The translations under genes and the position numbers were made by a program. From Deltaproteobacteria bacterium (GTDB lineage Bacteria > Desulfobacterota > Binatia > UBA9968 > JAJDTQ01): 64,000 nucleotides of DNA. The DNA is taken from NCBI GenBank assembly GCA_028818755.1, contig JAPPNF010000171.1, forward strand, positions 1-64,000. Direction: 5' to 3'. Below the pieces are notes generated by a model, which was given only the letters and a program-made list of their open reading frames with translations, was not told the DNA's origin and made no database searches. Below, piece by piece: positions 18,288-26,793 of this stretch; position 1 is the first letter of the stretch, and the number at the start of each line of letters is the position of its first letter.

Positions 18288-18346
18288 AACTCCAGAGGGA
18301 AGAGCAGTCCGGTCCGTTGGTCCGGACTGCTCTTCCCTCTGGAGTT
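18288..18346. promoter_or_regulatory. 25-bp perfect hairpin in the 5' region of the retropepsin-like gene
   Basis: A perfect 25-bp inverted repeat (18288-18312 with 18322-18346) around a 9-base loop. It ends 17 bases before the ATG at 18364, just ahead of the AGGAG ribosome-binding site (18350-18354). There is no U-tract, so a standard terminator is unlikely. A regulatory or processing hairpin, or a small mobile palindrome, are alternatives. Confidence 0.75.
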
Positions 18347-18363
18347 TCGCAGGAGAATCATCA

Positions 18364-18738
18364 ATGGGTACAACCTACGTTGACGTCACCATCCGGAATC
18401 CCGCGGACCGGCGGCGAAACTGGACCGGGAAATTCCTGGTCGACACCGGAGCCTTCGACTCGCTGGTTCCGAGGCGGCACCTCGAAGAGATCGGGCTTCA
18501 ACCGAGGGGACGACGCGACTATGTACTTGCGGACGGGAAATCCACCGCCTTGGACATCACGGTCGCCGAGATCGAATTCGAAGGGGAAATCGTCGGCGGG
18601 ACGGTCGTTTACGGCGAAGAAGACGCACAGCCGCTGCTCGGCGTCACCGCGCTGGAGTCCGGCGGTTTCGAGGTCGACCCGCGTAGTGAGGAGTTGAAGC
18701 GGTTACCGGCGGTATTGCTGAAGAAGCTCGTCGCCTGA
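18364..18738 (+). CDS. Retropepsin-like (clan AA) aspartic protease
   Basis: A 124-residue single-domain protein with the aspartic protease motif DTGA at residues 27-30, followed by the expected hydrophobic flap region and the second motif LLGVTALE. Retropepsin-like proteins of this size act as homodimers. There is no signal peptide, so a cytoplasmic location is expected. CAGGAG lies upstream. It is a single gene preceded by a perfect 25-bp hairpin and convergent with the cytosine-deaminase-like gene (15-base gap). Its target is unknown. Confidence 0.82.
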   Translation: MGTTYVDVTIRNPADRRRNWTGKFLVDTGAFDSLVPRRHLEEIGLQPRGRRDYVLADGKSTALDITVAEIEFEGEIVGGTVVYGEEDAQPLLGVTALESGGFEVDPRSEELKRLPAVLLKKLVA

Positions 18739-18753
18739 AGCAATCCGGCGAGA

Positions 18754-19968
18754 TCACGACGACTCCACCACCCTCCCGTTCCGTATCACGTGCGCCGGCG
18801 CCCGGTGCTCGCGCAGGGCTTCCAGCACGGACGGAGCCTCCAGCACCACCATGTCGGCCGGGGCGCCAACCTCCAGACGCAGGTCGTCGAGCCCCATGGC
18901 GCGGGCGGCGTCCACAGTGATCATGTCGTAGAGTCGCTCCATGTCGTCCTCGGTGGTCATCCACAGGAGGTGCGCGGCCAGGAACGCGACCTCCAGCATG
19001 TTGTTGCGGCCGAAGGGGTAGTAGGCGTCGGAGACGTCGTCCTGGCCCAAGCAAACGACGACGCCGGCGGCCAGAAGGTCGCGCACGCGGGCGTGGAGCG
19101 GGCCGGTGTGGGGGTCGGTGACAACGGGCATGCCGGCCTGCCGCAGGAGCGCCGCCAGCTTCTGGAAGTACGGCTCGGGATAGAGCGCCATAGCGCGGGC
19201 GTGATGCGCCAGCACGCGTCCCTGCCAGCCGCTCTCGATGGCGTGGACCGCCATCATCTCCAGCGTGCGCAAGCCGGGGTCGCCGGCGTCGTCCACGAGC
19301 ATGGAAACGGGCCGGTCGTTGGCCACCGCGATTTCGAACATCTGGCGCACGTGCTCCCGGGCCGCGGCATCCGTGTACTCGATCCACGGAATCCCGCCCA
19401 CCACGTCCGCGCCCATGGCCACGGCCTCCCTCACCAGGTCGGCCGCTCCGGGCTCCCGCACGACACCGTCCTGGGGAAACGCTACCACCTGCAGCTCTAC
19501 CAAACCGCGGAATTCCTCCTTGGCCTGGAGCAACGCCTTGACGCCCTCGAGACGCGCCTTGGTATCGACGTCGGCGAACGCCCGGATGTGGGTGTTGCCG
19601 TGGACCGCCGCGGCACGGAGCGCCCGTCTGGCGTTTTCCGCGATCCAGTCCTGACTGTACGATTCCTTGACCCGCGACGCCGCCTCGATGGCTTTCATGG
19701 CGCTGCCCATACCTTCGCCGTGATAGGCCAGCAGGGACGACTCCTCGTCCAGCCGCTGCAAGGTGTAGACCTTGTCGAGATGCAGGTGGGGATTGACGAA
19801 GGGCTCGGTGACGAGACCCCCGGCCGCGTCCAGCACGACCGTGGCCGGCAAGTCCGACGATTCCTCGATGGCCTCGATTCGTCCCGCGCGCACGGCGATG
19901 TCGTACAACGCTTCGGGCCGGCGCCGCAGCCGCGCCCTCCGTATCAAGAGATCGGATGGTTCGCTCAT
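18754..19968 (-). CDS. Cytosine deaminase-like amidohydrolase
   Basis: A 404-residue amidohydrolase of the CodA / N-isopropylammelide hydrolase group. Metal-site features: NPHLHLDK (His61, His63), LAHHARAM (His255 or 256) and LGQDDVSDAYYPFG (Asp310). At the third metal-ligand position, where CodA has HCDE, this protein reads MLVDDAGDP: the histidine is Leu224 and the catalytic Glu is Asp227. It may therefore belong to a divergent subfamily with altered chemistry. The start at 19968 has GGGAG upstream; the longer open frame is unconserved. It diverges from fdrA across a 154-base gap, which places it with the ring-opening operon. Confidence 0.85.
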   Translation of the reverse strand: MSEPSDLLIRRARLRRRPEALYDIAVRAGRIEAIEESSDLPATVVLDAAGGLVTEPFVNPHLHLDKVYTLQRLDEESSLLAYHGEGMGSAMKAIEAASRVKESYSQDWIAENARRALRAAAVHGNTHIRAFADVDTKARLEGVKALLQAKEEFRGLVELQVVAFPQDGVVREPGAADLVREAVAMGADVVGGIPWIEYTDAAAREHVRQMFEIAVANDRPVSMLVDDAGDPGLRTLEMMAVHAIESGWQGRVLAHHARAMALYPEPYFQKLAALLRQAGMPVVTDPHTGPLHARVRDLLAAGVVVCLGQDDVSDAYYPFGRNNMLEVAFLAAHLLWMTTEDDMERLYDMITVDAARAMGLDDLRLEVGAPADMVVLEAPSVLEALREHRAPAHVIRNGRVVESS

Positions 19969-20122
19969 GGTTGCTCCCGGTGGGTTTGGATTGCAGGGCA
20001 AGTTTCGGCGATATCCGGCCAAAATCCAACTGAAATGGACCCTCCACGGGTTTCGTAGTAGAGTCCCGGCGGGACCACGGAAGAGGGCGGCGGCCATCCC
20101 AAGTCGGAGAACGCCCTCGCCG

Positions 20123-21694
20123 ATGCGAACCATGATCACTCTGACGAGAGTCATCCCCAACCGCTACCGCGACTCCCTGTCGCTCATGCAGCTCTCTGCC
20201 CGGGCGGCCGAGACATCGGGCGTGGACGCCGCGGCCGTGGTGATGGCGACCGACGGCAACCGGGCGCTGTTGCGCGACGCGGGTCTCCTCGCCGGCGAGG
20301 CCGATGCCGGGGCCGACGACATGCTGGTGGTGGTTCGGGGTGACGACAGGAAGATCATCGAGCAGGTCTTCGCCGCGCTCGAAGAAGAGTTGAGCCGGGC
20401 CACGCCGGCAACCCGCGCTGCCGCGAGCGCCAATGCCGCCCTGCCCCGCAGCCTGGCCATGAGCCTCGAGGAGACACCCGGCAACCTGGCGCTCATCTCG
20501 GTGCCGGGCGAGTACGCGGCCGCCGAGGCCCTCAAGGCCTTGCGGCTGGGGCTCCACGTCATGCTGTTCAGCGCCGGCGTGTCCGAGGCGGACGAGGTGG
20601 CGCTGAAACGGTACGCCAACGCCAACGGCCTGCTGGTGATGGGTCCCGACTGCGGCACGGCCATCATCAACGGCATACCGCTGGGGTTCGCCAACGTGGT
20701 GCGGCGCGGTGACATCGGCTGCATCGGCGCCGCCGGCACCGGCCTTCAGGAAGTGACCACGCTCATCCACCGGTACGGCGGCGGCCTTTCCCAGGTAGTT
20801 GGGACCGGCGGACGGGACCTCTCCCGTGCGGTCGGCGGCCTCTCCACCTTGCAGGCCCTGGACGCTCTGGCCCGGGACCCGGCGACGCGCGTCATCGCGC
20901 TGGTCTCCAAGCCCCCGGACCCCGAGGTGGCCGCACGGGTCCTCGAGCGGGCCCGGCGCGCCGGCAAGCCCGTGGTGGTGAACTTTCTCGGAGCGGCCCC
21001 GGACGTCCCACCGGCGCCCGGTCTCGTCTCGGCACGGACCCTGGAGGAGGCCGCCCGGGCGGCGGTGGCCCTGTCCCAGGGCGTTGCGTTCTCACCCGAC
21101 ACTACGCCCGAACGTCGGACCCAACCGGACGACAGGCTCGCGGACGCAGGTGGCCCAAGGACACCCGGCCGGCGGTTCATCCGCGGGCTCTACAGCGGCG
21201 GCACGCTGGCCGCCGAGGCGGTGCTGCTCATGCGTGAGGCGTTGGGGCCGGTCTACAGCAATACTTCCATGCCGCCGTTCCTGAATGATATCTGGAAGAG
21301 TCAGGGACACACGGTGGTGGACCTGGGCGACGCGCGGCTGACGCGGGGACGTCCGCATCCGATGATCGATCCGCGGCTGCGCGCCGAACGCATCCTGCGT
21401 GAAGCCGCCGACCCGGAGGCCGCCGTGATCCTCCTGGACGTGGTGCTGGGTCACGGCGCCCATGACGATCCCGCGGGTTCGCTGGCGCCAGTCATCCGCG
21501 AAGCGGCGCAGGCAGCGAAGCGGGCCGGCAAACGGCTCTCGTTCGTGGCATCCGTGTGCGGGACCCCCGACGATCCGCAGAACGCGCCTCAACAGGAACG
21601 CAGGTTGGAGGACGCGGGTGTGATCCTGGGCCGCAGCAACGCCGAGGCCGTCCGGATGGCGTTGGAGCTTGCGCGCGACGAGCGGCACGAATAG
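20123..21694 (+). CDS. fdrA: FdrA-family protein (oxamate carbamoyltransferase subunit AllF-like)
   Basis: A 523-residue protein of the FdrA family, built like succinyl-CoA synthetase alpha chains. Visible features: N-terminal RVIPNRYRDSLSLMQLS, a CoA-binding-like MGPDCGTAIINGIPLGFANVV, and the AAGTGLQEVTTLIHRYGGG loop. In E. coli the homologue (AllF/FdrA) works with AllG and AllH in the oxamate carbamoyltransferase reaction of allantoin breakdown. Here it is followed after six bases by an AllG-like gene and then a ring-opening amidohydrolase; no AllH homologue is seen. The start is ATG 20123 or 20132 (both just ahead of conserved sequence); an open upstream extension is unconserved. Confidence 0.88.
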   Translation: MRTMITLTRVIPNRYRDSLSLMQLSARAAETSGVDAAAVVMATDGNRALLRDAGLLAGEADAGADDMLVVVRGDDRKIIEQVFAALEEELSRATPATRAAASANAALPRSLAMSLEETPGNLALISVPGEYAAAEALKALRLGLHVMLFSAGVSEADEVALKRYANANGLLVMGPDCGTAIINGIPLGFANVVRRGDIGCIGAAGTGLQEVTTLIHRYGGGLSQVVGTGGRDLSRAVGGLSTLQALDALARDPATRVIALVSKPPDPEVAARVLERARRAGKPVVVNFLGAAPDVPPAPGLVSARTLEEAARAAVALSQGVAFSPDTTPERRTQPDDRLADAGGPRTPGRRFIRGLYSGGTLAAEAVLLMREALGPVYSNTSMPPFLNDIWKSQGHTVVDLGDARLTRGRPHPMIDPRLRAERILREAADPEAAVILLDVVLGHGAHDDPAGSLAPVIREAAQAAKRAGKRLSFVASVCGTPDDPQNAPQQERRLEDAGVILGRSNAEAVRMALELARDERHE

Positions 21695-21700
21695 GGCAGT

Positions 21701-23197
21701 GTGGTGTCTGATTCATCGGGTGAGGACATCGACAGCCGAGTGCAGGGAGCCATGATCGAGCATTTGTTCCGCGATGAACTCCGGGTCTTCAACGTCGGCC
21801 TGGATATCTTCGCTGACTCCATCAGCGCCGGCGGCGGCGCCGTGCAGCGGACCGATTGGCGTCCGCCCGCGGCCGGGGACCGGGAAACCGGCGCGGCCCT
21901 CGCCTCCCTGGTCAACCTCCCGGAGGTGGAGAAGGCCAACGACCGTGCGTTCGCCGCCTACCTCGCCGCGCAGCCGGTGCTGGAGGGCATCGGCACGGCA
22001 AGGGACGCTGTCCCCGGAATGGGCGAGCGCATGATCCTCCACGCCGGCCCGCCGGTGACGTGGGAGCGCATGTGCGGCCCCATGCAGGGGGCGGTCACCG
22101 GAGCGATCCTTCTGGAGGGGTGGGCTGACGACCCCGACGGCGCGCGGGCGCTGGCGGCCAGCGGCGGGATCATCTTCGAACCCAACCACCATCACGCCTG
22201 CGTCGGCCCCATGGCAGGGGTCACGAGCCCGTCCATGCCAGTGTGGATCGTGCGCGACGCCGAGCACGGCCACAGCACCTGCTGCAACCTCAACGAGGGA
22301 CTGGGGAAGGTGCTGCGCATGGGCGCGTACGATGGGGAGGTGCTGAAGAGGCTGCGGTGGATGGAGCGGGCGCTGGCGCCGACGTTGAAGGCCGCGCTGG
22401 AACAGCGTGAAGGACTGCCGCTCAAACCCCTTATGGCGCAGGCGCTGCACATGGGCGACGAGGTGCACAACCGCAACGTCGCGGCCTCTTCCCTACTGCT
22501 CCGGGCGCTGCTGCCGGCGCTGTTGGAGAGCGGTGCGCCGCAGGCCCGCATCGCCGAGACCGTGCGCTTCATCACCGGCAACGACCACTTCTTCCTCAAC
22601 CTCTCCATGTCCGCCTGCAAAGCCATGCTGGATGCCGCCCACGGCTTCCCGGGAAGCAGCATGGTCACCGCCATGGCGCGCAACGGAGTGGAGTTCGGCA
22701 TCCGGGTCAGCGGCACCGGAGACGCCTGGTTCACGACTCCGGCGCCGCGCGTCCAAGGGCTCTTCTTCGCGGGATACAGCGTGGAGGATGCGGCCCCCGA
22801 CCTGGGCGACAGCGCCATCACCGAGACCGCGGGCATCGGCGGTTTCGCCATGGCCGCGTCGCCGGCCATCGTGAAGTTCGTGGGCGGCTGCGCCGCTGAC
22901 GCCCTCGGCGCCACCGCCGAGATGGGCCACATCACACTGGGAAGGAACCCGGCGTGGACCCTGCCGGTCCTGGACTTCCAGGGCACGCCAGCAGGCATCG
23001 ACGTGCGCAAGTGCGTCGATACCGGCATCGCGCCGGTCATCAACACCGGCATCGCCCACCGTGAAGCGGGTATCGGCCAAATCGGCGCCGGGGTCACCCG
23101 GGCGCCGCTGGAATGCATGGAACAAGCGGTCACCGCGTTGGCCCGACGGCTTCGGGAAGACGGACAACTCACAACCCGACAAGGAGTCCTCTCATGA
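21701..23197 (+). CDS. allG: DUF1116 / AllG-like protein (oxamate carbamoyltransferase subunit)
   Basis: A 498-residue DUF1116 (YlbE/AllG) protein with a GTG start. Characteristic segments are GERMILHAGPPVTWERMCGPMQGA, IIFEPNHHHACVGPMAGV, ALHMGDEVHNRNVA and MARNGVEFGIRVSGTG. In E. coli the homologue is one of three proteins needed for oxamate carbamoyltransferase. The GTG lies six bases after the fdrA stop, and its own TGA overlaps the next ATG (ATGA), so the three genes form a tight operon. No chemistry can be assigned from sequence beyond the family link. Confidence 0.87.
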   Translation: MVSDSSGEDIDSRVQGAMIEHLFRDELRVFNVGLDIFADSISAGGGAVQRTDWRPPAAGDRETGAALASLVNLPEVEKANDRAFAAYLAAQPVLEGIGTARDAVPGMGERMILHAGPPVTWERMCGPMQGAVTGAILLEGWADDPDGARALAASGGIIFEPNHHHACVGPMAGVTSPSMPVWIVRDAEHGHSTCCNLNEGLGKVLRMGAYDGEVLKRLRWMERALAPTLKAALEQREGLPLKPLMAQALHMGDEVHNRNVAASSLLLRALLPALLESGAPQARIAETVRFITGNDHFFLNLSMSACKAMLDAAHGFPGSSMVTAMARNGVEFGIRVSGTGDAWFTTPAPRVQGLFFAGYSVEDAAPDLGDSAITETAGIGGFAMAASPAIVKFVGGCAADALGATAEMGHITLGRNPAWTLPVLDFQGTPAGIDVRKCVDTGIAPVINTGIAHREAGIGQIGAGVTRAPLECMEQAVTALARRLREDGQLTTRQGVLS

Positions 23198-24297
23198 ACG
23201 TAAGCGCATTCAAGGTAGCGATGGGGGCCCCCGACGATGTGTCGGAAGGGCGGAAGCTGCTGGACGCGGGAGCATTCCGGGCCGAGCACGTGGTGGCCAT
23301 CCTGGGCAAGACCGAAGGCAACGGCGGCGTCAACGACTACACCCGGGCGCTGGCCACCCAGTGCTTCCAGTTGCTGATCGCGGAGAAGTCGGGCCTCAGC
23401 ATGGACGACATCGCCAGGAAGGTGCCGATCATCTGGTCGGGCGGCACCGAGGGGTTGATGAGCCCCCACGCCACCATCTTCGTGAAGGACCCGGACGGCG
23501 ACGGCGGCGGCAAGGGCAAGGGCTTTACCGTGGGCACCGCCTATACCCGCGACATGACGCCGGAGGAGTTCGGCACCATGACCCACGTGCGGTCCGCGGC
23601 CGAGGGCGTGAAGGTGGCCATCGAGGACGCCGGCATCGACGATCCGTCGGACATCCACTTCGTCCAGATCAAGACCGGCGCGCTCACCACCGAGCGGATC
23701 AAGGACGCCTGGTCGCGCAACGCGCGCGTCGTCACCACCGACACCTACAAGTCCATGTCCTACGCCCGTAGCGTGGCCGCCCTCGGCATCGGCATGGCCA
23801 CCGGCGAGATCGAGGCCGGCAACGTCAGCGAAGCGGTCATCGGGCAGGACCTCGCCATCTTTTCCAACGTGGCCTCGGCCTCTTCCGGCATCGAGCTGAT
23901 GAACTGCGAGGTCGTCGTCCTCGGCAACTCGCCGCGCTCCACCAGCGGGCTCATCATCGACCACGCGGTGATGAGGGACGCCATCGACGCGGCGGCGGTG
24001 CGGGAAGCGCTCCGCAAGGTGGGGCTCGAGGTGAACGGCGAGTTGTCGGAGCGCGACCAGGACCGGCTGGTGAACATGTTCGTCAAGTGCGAGCCGGACC
24101 CGTCCGGCAACACCCGCGGCCGCCGGCACGTCGTGTTCGAGGACTCGGACATCAACTACACCCGGCACATCCGCGGCGCGGTGAACGCGGTGGTGGCCTC
24201 GGTCACCGGTGACACTATGTGCTACGTCTCCGCGGGCGCCGAGCACCAGGGCCCGGCCAGCGGCGGCGTGGTGGCGGCGCTGGCGCGCAAGACTTGA
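23194..24297 (+). CDS. Ring-opening amidohydrolase (cyanuric acid hydrolase / barbiturase family)
   Basis: A 367-residue member of the small AtzD/TrzD/barbiturase family that hydrolyses cyclic imides. All three Lys-Ser pairs of the threefold fold are readable: Lys39 (ILGKTEGNGG) with Ser82 (WSGGTEG), Lys160 (VQIKTG) with Ser230 (ASSGIEL), and Lys298 (FVKCEPD) with Ser346 (VSAGAEHQGP). AAGGAG precedes the ATG, which overlaps the allG-like stop. Cyanuric acid and barbiturate cannot be distinguished by eye. Operon context with FdrA/AllG suggests that the opened acyl-urea product is passed on to a carbamoyltransferase. Confidence 0.92.
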   Translation: MNVSAFKVAMGAPDDVSEGRKLLDAGAFRAEHVVAILGKTEGNGGVNDYTRALATQCFQLLIAEKSGLSMDDIARKVPIIWSGGTEGLMSPHATIFVKDPDGDGGGKGKGFTVGTAYTRDMTPEEFGTMTHVRSAAEGVKVAIEDAGIDDPSDIHFVQIKTGALTTERIKDAWSRNARVVTTDTYKSMSYARSVAALGIGMATGEIEAGNVSEAVIGQDLAIFSNVASASSGIELMNCEVVVLGNSPRSTSGLIIDHAVMRDAIDAAAVREALRKVGLEVNGELSERDQDRLVNMFVKCEPDPSGNTRGRRHVVFEDSDINYTRHIRGAVNAVVASVTGDTMCYVSAGAEHQGPASGGVVAALARKT

Positions 24298-24323
24298 CGG
24301 AAACTCTGACAATACCCTTACCA

Positions 24324-24364
24324 CCGTTCGTCCTGAGCGTAGCGAAGCGGAGTCGAAGGACGCC
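24324..24364. repeat. Dispersed palindromic repeat, copy 2
   Basis: A 41-base member of the repeat family (CCGTTCGTCCTGAGCGTAGC, then GAAGCGGAGTCGAAGGACGCC) in the gap after the ring-opening amidohydrolase. Confidence 0.85.
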
Positions 24365-24409
24365 GAACAACCGGGCATAGTCAAAGTTTCCCTGAGGAGG
24401 AGGCTCGTC

Positions 24410-25549
24410 ATGACACAACGTGAACCTTACGGCAGCAGCAAGGGTTTCGAACGACTGGGGCACATCGACATCCCGGGCGGCGGACAGGTGGTGGTGCAGG
24501 GAGACTACGCCTACGTCGGACACATCGAACCGCCCCACGGCACAACCATCGTGGACATCTCCGACCCCCGGAACCTCAAGGTGGTCTCGCGCGTCGAGGT
24601 CCCCGAGGGGACCCACTCGCACAAGGTCCGGGTCCACGGCGACGTCATGCTCGTGAACAACGAACGCTACGGCGGGCCGTCGAAGAACGGCTTTCAGGGC
24701 GGTCTCAGGATCTACGACGTGGCCGACAAGGCCAACCCACGCGAGATCGGCTTCTACCGCGCCGCGGGCACCGGCGTTCACCGTTTCGACTTCGATGGAG
24801 ACTACGCCTACTTCTCGCCGCAGGTGGAGGGTTACGTCGGCAACATCGTGATGATCCTGGACCTGAAGGACCCGGCCCGGCCCGAGGAGGTGGGGCGCTG
24901 GTGGATGCCCGGACAGTGGACCGCAGGCGGCGAGACTCCGAGCTGGCAGGGCGTCCGGCACCGCTGCCACCACCCGCTCCGGCTCGGCGACCGGCTGTAC
25001 ACCAGCTACTGGCACGGCGGCTTCGTCATCCTGGACATATCGGACATGACCCGCCCGCAAAGGGTCGGCGGCCTCGACTGGAGCCCGCCCTACCCTTGCC
25101 CCACTCACACCGCCTTGCCGATCCCCCAGACCGTCCAGGGGCGGAGGCTGCTGGTGGTCACGGACGAGGAAGTGGTGGACCGGCTGACGCCGGCGCCCAA
25201 CGCCTTCATGTGGATCGTCGACATCACCGAGGAGACGCAACCCGTGCCCATCGCCACCTTCCGGGTGCCCAACGACGAACCGTTCAACCCCGACGAATGG
25301 TTCGGTTCGCATCAACCGCAGGAGCAGGTCGAAGGCAACACCATCTTCGTGACCTGGTTCGCCGGCGGACTCCGCGCCGTGGACATCCGCGACCCCTGGA
25401 GTCCGCGGGAGACCGGCTACTACATGCCCGAACCCGGCCAGGGGGAGTCCATCGTCCAGAGCAACGACGTTTTCCTCGACCGTTCCGACGGCCGGCTGTA
25501 CCTGCTGGACCGGCTGTGCGGGCTCGACGTTCTCGAATTTGCCGGCTAG
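24410..25549 (+). CDS. LVIVD repeat (beta-propeller) protein
   Basis: A 379-residue protein with repeated blades of the LVIVD type: YAYVGHIEPPHGTTIVDISDP, GLRIYDVADKANP, GGFVILDISDMTRP, NAFMWIVDITEETQP and GGLRAVDIRDPWSP. No signal peptide is seen, unlike many LVIVD proteins, so it may be cytoplasmic. AGGAGGAGG precedes the ATG. It lies between the ring-opening operon and dctPQM. Propellers of this family have no established general reaction, and a lactonase-like or binding role is only a guess. Confidence 0.8.
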   Translation: MTQREPYGSSKGFERLGHIDIPGGGQVVVQGDYAYVGHIEPPHGTTIVDISDPRNLKVVSRVEVPEGTHSHKVRVHGDVMLVNNERYGGPSKNGFQGGLRIYDVADKANPREIGFYRAAGTGVHRFDFDGDYAYFSPQVEGYVGNIVMILDLKDPARPEEVGRWWMPGQWTAGGETPSWQGVRHRCHHPLRLGDRLYTSYWHGGFVILDISDMTRPQRVGGLDWSPPYPCPTHTALPIPQTVQGRRLLVVTDEEVVDRLTPAPNAFMWIVDITEETQPVPIATFRVPNDEPFNPDEWFGSHQPQEQVEGNTIFVTWFAGGLRAVDIRDPWSPRETGYYMPEPGQGESIVQSNDVFLDRSDGRLYLLDRLCGLDVLEFAG

Positions 25550-25580
25550 CCAGCGGGTAGGCGGCCGGCGGAAACCCTGC

Positions 25581-25610
25581 TTGACAAACTTTCGGCGTTG
25601 CGAGTAACGT
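25581..25610 (+). promoter_or_regulatory. Candidate promoter for dctPQM
   Basis: TTGACA at 25581-25586, then TAACGT at 25605-25610 after an 18-base spacer, about 60 bases before the dctP ATG. The -35 is perfect, the -10 is weak. Confidence 0.35.
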
Positions 25611-25668
25611 CGGGCCGTTTTTCCGGACCGTCATTGAATCTTCAAGGACGCATCGAGGAGGTATCGCC

Positions 25669-26649
25669 ATGAAGTATGCAAAGCTTTTCGTACCGGGCCT
25701 GATCCTGACCGTGGTGCTGGCGTTTTCCGGCTGGAATCCCGCCGCGGCCGACACCGTCACGCTGAAGCTGGCCACCTATGACCCGAAGACGGCCGTGACC
25801 CTGTCCGCCATACCCAAGTTCATCGAGCTGGTGGCGGAGAAGTCTAAGGGCACGCTCAAGGTCGACTGGATCGGCGGACCGGAGATCACTCCGGGCAGGA
25901 AGCAGCCCGCGGCGGTCCAGAAGGGCGTGCTGGACATGAGCGTGGCCTGGGCCTACGTGCTCCACGTCAAGGCGGCGCAGGTGATGCACCTCTCCCAGCT
26001 CACCCCGGCGGAGGAACGGACGAGCGGGCTCCACGACTTTCTCACGGCGGAGTTCGCGAAGAGCGGTTTCGCCTATCTGGGCCGGACCTCGACAGCCACA
26101 CCCTACGTGCTCGTGAGCACCAAGAAGGCGGAGAAGCCGGGAGATCTGAAGGGTCTGGGGTTCCGAACCTCCGGGATCTACGAGCCGATCATCGAGCAGG
26201 CCGGAGGCCGCAAGGTACGGGTGGCGAGTCCGGAAGTCTATTCGGCCCTTCAGCGGGGCCTGATTGACGTGAGACCGGCCCCCATGGCGACCGTGGTGGA
26301 CGGGAAGCTCTACGAAGTCCTCAAGTACTGGGTGGGCCCCGGCTTCTTCACGGCCCAGAACACGGTGCTTTGCGTCAACCTCAAGAAGTTCAAGAGTCTG
26401 TCCGCCGACCACCGGAAAGTCCTGATGGATGCCGCGGCGGAGACCGAGAAGGGCCTCGTCAGCCTCAAGAAGAAGGAGTTCGACGCGGCCTGGCAGGTTG
26501 CCAAGAAGAACGGCATGGTGCGCATCGACTGGCCCAAGGACGTCAACGACCACTTCTTCAACGAAGTCATGAAGAAGTCCTGGGCACGGGTCGAGAAGGG
26601 CGTCGGCAAGGAGCTGGTCGACAAGATGCGGCCCTTGATGAGCCGGTGA
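25669..26649 (+). CDS. dctP: TRAP transporter substrate-binding protein (DctP)
   Basis: A 326-residue secreted binding protein of the DctP family. A signal peptide ends near AAA-DTVTLK (about residue 27). The mature protein has the VTLKLATYDPKTAVTLSAIPKF start and the conserved GLGFRTSGIYEPIIEQAGG and PEVYSALQRGLIDV segments of the ligand site; an arginine (GFRTS) is present where carboxylate ligands are held. GAGGAGG precedes the ATG. dctQ and dctM follow, forming a complete TRAP importer. Confidence 0.93.
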   Translation: MKYAKLFVPGLILTVVLAFSGWNPAAADTVTLKLATYDPKTAVTLSAIPKFIELVAEKSKGTLKVDWIGGPEITPGRKQPAAVQKGVLDMSVAWAYVLHVKAAQVMHLSQLTPAEERTSGLHDFLTAEFAKSGFAYLGRTSTATPYVLVSTKKAEKPGDLKGLGFRTSGIYEPIIEQAGGRKVRVASPEVYSALQRGLIDVRPAPMATVVDGKLYEVLKYWVGPGFFTAQNTVLCVNLKKFKSLSADHRKVLMDAAAETEKGLVSLKKKEFDAAWQVAKKNGMVRIDWPKDVNDHFFNEVMKKSWARVEKGVGKELVDKMRPLMSR

Positions 26650-26793
26650 CCCGGCTCGGGTCGGACACCTGACAGGAGGGCAGCCTCCGCGCCGTCGACG
26701 CCGGACGGACGGCCGCGGGGTCTGCCTTTCCTGTTTCTCATTCACGCTTCACGTGCGCTCTCGGCGCCCTACCGCCGGAAGGGTCAGGCTGCG

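Noticed and set aside
18288-18346. Intrinsic terminator upstream of the retropepsin-like gene
   Set aside because: There is no U-tract on either side, and no gene is transcribed into it from the left on the plus strand.
22192-24411. A 739-codon minus-strand frame
   Set aside because: It is antisense to the allG-like and ring-opening amidohydrolase genes, both of which have clear family motifs on the plus strand.
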